A DNA stretch of 64,000 bases from an uncultured Peptococcaceae bacterium (GTDB taxonomy: Bacteria > Bacillota > Peptococcia > Peptococcales > Peptococcaceae). Location of the stretch: contig CAMYDW010000003.1 in the NCBI GenBank assembly GCA_947254645.1, positions 1 to 64,000 on the forward strand, in the 5' to 3' direction. Both the position numbers and the translations under genes were made by a program. Position 1 is the first letter of the stretch, and each line of letters begins with the position of its first letter. Under the pieces are notes generated by a model. It was not told the origin of the DNA and searched no databases. It worked only from the letters and a program-made list of their open reading frames with translations. Shown one piece after another: positions 62,558 through 64,000 of this stretch.

Positions 62558-62743
62558 ATGAAAAATAGAACCATTTTGATCAGTACCATGCTATTTCTGG
62601 CAACCTTGCTGATAAATTATTTAAGTCCATTGGCAGTTATTTGGGCATTGTGGGGAATCAAAAATAGTGACGATGTCTTACATTTGAATGACACAATGAT
62701 TCAAAGCGTCCTCGTTGGCGAAATGCTTTTCTTGGCGGTATAG
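62558..62743 (+). CDS. Small membrane protein cut by an amber codon
   Basis: A 61-aa protein: start MKNRTILISTML, hydrophobic helices LFLATLLINYLSP and SVLVGEMLFLAV, then TAG at 62741-62743. In the same frame the sequence continues TIWQMKKMKS and ends at TAA 62774-62776, a natural basic end for a membrane protein, so TAG probably replaced a TGG (Trp). ATG has GGGGGAG about 7 nt upstream. A terminator follows. I recognise no family. The product is either truncated by ten residues or made with some readthrough. Confidence 0.6.
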   Translation: MKNRTILISTMLFLATLLINYLSPLAVIWALWGIKNSDDVLHLNDTMIQSVLVGEMLFLAV

Positions 62744-62782
62744 ACCATTTGGCAGATGAAAAAAATGAAATCATAAAGCAAA

Positions 62783-62815
62783 AAGGGCGCTACTCATGGT
62801 AGCGTCCTTTTTTCT
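62783..62815. terminator. Terminator shared by the small membrane gene and tmcAL
   Basis: AAGGGCGCTAC / GTAGCGTCCTT stem (one G-U) with T run on the plus side; convergent genes flank it. Confidence 0.82.
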
Positions 62816-62826
62816 AAGATAAAAAA

Positions 62827-63993
62827 TTAATGCGACTGTATTCTTGGTTTTTCTAAAAAATCACGATTCGTTATTGGTTGATGACACAATAAATCAAAAA
62901 GGTTTTGTCTATGGATGTCATCTTGTAAATGCTGTTTGCCATTTTCTGAAAGGAGAGGAAGGGCTTTTGCCACATTGAGAATGAGAGGTGCTTTATGTGA
63001 AGCGCCTTTGAGCAGGCATCTTCCTCTTTGACTGGCTCCTAATATTCGCAAATATGGGATTTCTGATGATGCAGCGTGAATCGGCGATAGGATGCTTAAA
63101 ATAAGGCGTCGAATGCGGCTTCTGCTGTAGTGTTTGGTCTGGGCCAATGTTAACAGCGCCTCATAAGAGGTTGCCTCACAAATACTGGCATGAAAACGAT
63201 TTTCCCAGCCATCATGAATGCCAAAACTGTCAGCGAGGGATTGGGGAGAGTGGCTAGCGGCATAGACCTTTAAAGGCCATAAAAGGTCTTCATGCTGTGG
63301 CAAGCTTACCTTAGAGGGCATCCTTTGACACGTTGCTATTGGTAAAAATTGTTCATAAGTAGAGTTGTTCTTATAGAGGGCTTGCCGGATCATACTGGCA
63401 CTGGCTGTCTTGTTATGGCTGTGGAGATTATCATGTGCCACTGTACGTTTGAAACAGTGGAGGGGGATTGTGTCGGGAAGCGCCAATCGATACTGCAAGG
63501 CGAGTCGGTCATTGGGTGTAGAGCGATTATTAGTGTTGAAGCCGCCTTGGTATAAAAAATCTTGACTTGCTTGTGTATAGCTTGTGCCATTTGCAAGGGC
63601 TTCATTGATGAAAGCCTCATAGATTCTTTTATTGTTTTTTAGATAACTTGCTTGTTCTGTAATAGCTGCCGCCTCCCCTGTTTCACTGCCGCAGTAGAGG
63701 GCGTCTAAGGAATGAAATGCACAGAGTGCTTCGACACCGACCGTAGCAAATTGTTCAAGGCTGGCAGTGGCGGCATATTGAGGCAATTCAATGACCACAT
63801 CCACACCATTGGCAAGGGCCATTTCGGCGCGTATCCATTTATCAAAAATAGCTGCTTCACCACGCTGACAAAAAGAGCCGCTCATCACAGAAACAATGAT
63901 CGCCGCCTCCTGCTTTAAGCGAATCTCTTGAACCAATGCCGCATGTCCCAGGTGAAAAGGGTTCCATTCAGCTACAATACCAATCACTTTCAT
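62827..63993 (-). CDS. tmcAL: tRNA(Met) cytidine acetate ligase
   Basis: A 388-aa TmcAL. The nucleotidyltransferase-like core starts GIVAEWNPFHLGHAALVQEI with the HLGH motif, then SVMSGSFCQRGEAAIFDKW and SASMIRQALYKNN. It activates acetate with ATP and puts N4-acetyl on cytidine 34 of elongator tRNA-Met, replacing TmcA. The gene is complete; only seven bases of the window remain upstream of its ATG, so its own promoter is not visible. The position near the window edge prevents reading its upstream partner. Confidence 0.95.
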   Translation of the reverse strand: MKVIGIVAEWNPFHLGHAALVQEIRLKQEAAIIVSVMSGSFCQRGEAAIFDKWIRAEMALANGVDVVIELPQYAATASLEQFATVGVEALCAFHSLDALYCGSETGEAAAITEQASYLKNNKRIYEAFINEALANGTSYTQASQDFLYQGGFNTNNRSTPNDRLALQYRLALPDTIPLHCFKRTVAHDNLHSHNKTASASMIRQALYKNNSTYEQFLPIATCQRMPSKVSLPQHEDLLWPLKVYAASHSPQSLADSFGIHDGWENRFHASICEATSYEALLTLAQTKHYSRSRIRRLILSILSPIHAASSEIPYLRILGASQRGRCLLKGASHKAPLILNVAKALPLLSENGKQHLQDDIHRQNLFDLLCHQPITNRDFLEKPRIQSH

Positions 63994-64000
63994 CTTATCG

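Noticed and set aside
1..64000. CRISPR array, prophage or tRNA genes
   Set aside because: I saw no regularly spaced repeats, phage structural genes or cloverleaf sequences in the gaps.

Overview
The window is about 64 kb of a low-GC, Gram-positive-type (Bacillota) genome, most likely an anaerobe. The evidence is Rex with a flavodiiron protein, electron-bifurcating NfnAB, AddAB in place of RecBCD, a DnaD-type initiator with a DnaI/DnaC-type loader, a class B sortase, DivIC, an RqcP-type S4 protein, and a 6S RNA directly behind aspS as in Bacillus. No outer-membrane or LPS gene is visible. I do not name a genus.

Layout. Bases 1-1380 are an AT-rich scar of broken genes: a DNA-methylase motif fragment, the tail of a histidine kinase with one intact unknown gene, and the tail of an unknown plus-strand gene. 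Bases 1385-6258 hold tyrS, a flavodiiron gene divergent from rex, then maf-radC. Bases 6400-10210 hold pyruvate carboxylase and a small membrane protein. Bases 10226-20302 are a translation and stringent-response block: a RecJ-RecQ fusion, relA, dtd, a metallo-hydrolase, then hisS-aspS from their own promoter through a short hairpin leader. 6S RNA follows.

Bases 20800-31380 are the most distinctive part, a heme/iron acquisition island in two operons. The first is DUF454, two CydDC-like ABC half-exporters and a DtxR-like regulator with an unrecognised C-terminal domain. The second is a NEAT-domain surface protein, an Shp-type heme relay protein, an HtsA/IsdE-like lipoprotein, permease, ATPase and a flavodoxin. 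Both promoters carry the same dyad, GTTAG-N6-CTAAC, over a core promoter element, so they look like one regulon. The set parallels the streptococcal Shr-Shp-HtsABC relay under the DtxR-family regulator MtsR.

Bases 31378-37702 hold a CPBP protease, a TrpR-like regulator with thrC, and sfsA, an ATPase-Asp23 fusion, dnaD and dnaC. A well-signalled 31-codon gene lies on the minus strand before purA. Bases 38075-47957 run purA, a MurJ/SpoVB-like flippase, hup, rqcP, divIC, an S1 protein, ppx/gppA, tilS, ftsH and a class B sortase. Then come a transporter broken by an internal deletion, nfnAB, a GH26-like lipoprotein, addB-addA, an intact EamA transporter, a NodB-fold protein lacking its metal histidines, a DUF3267-like protein, a small membrane gene with an in-frame amber codon, and tmcAL.

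The window is mostly housekeeping. The points most worth following up are the heme island and its dyad regulon, the unusual regulator, the 31-aa gene, the hisS leader, and the fusion or degenerate proteins.
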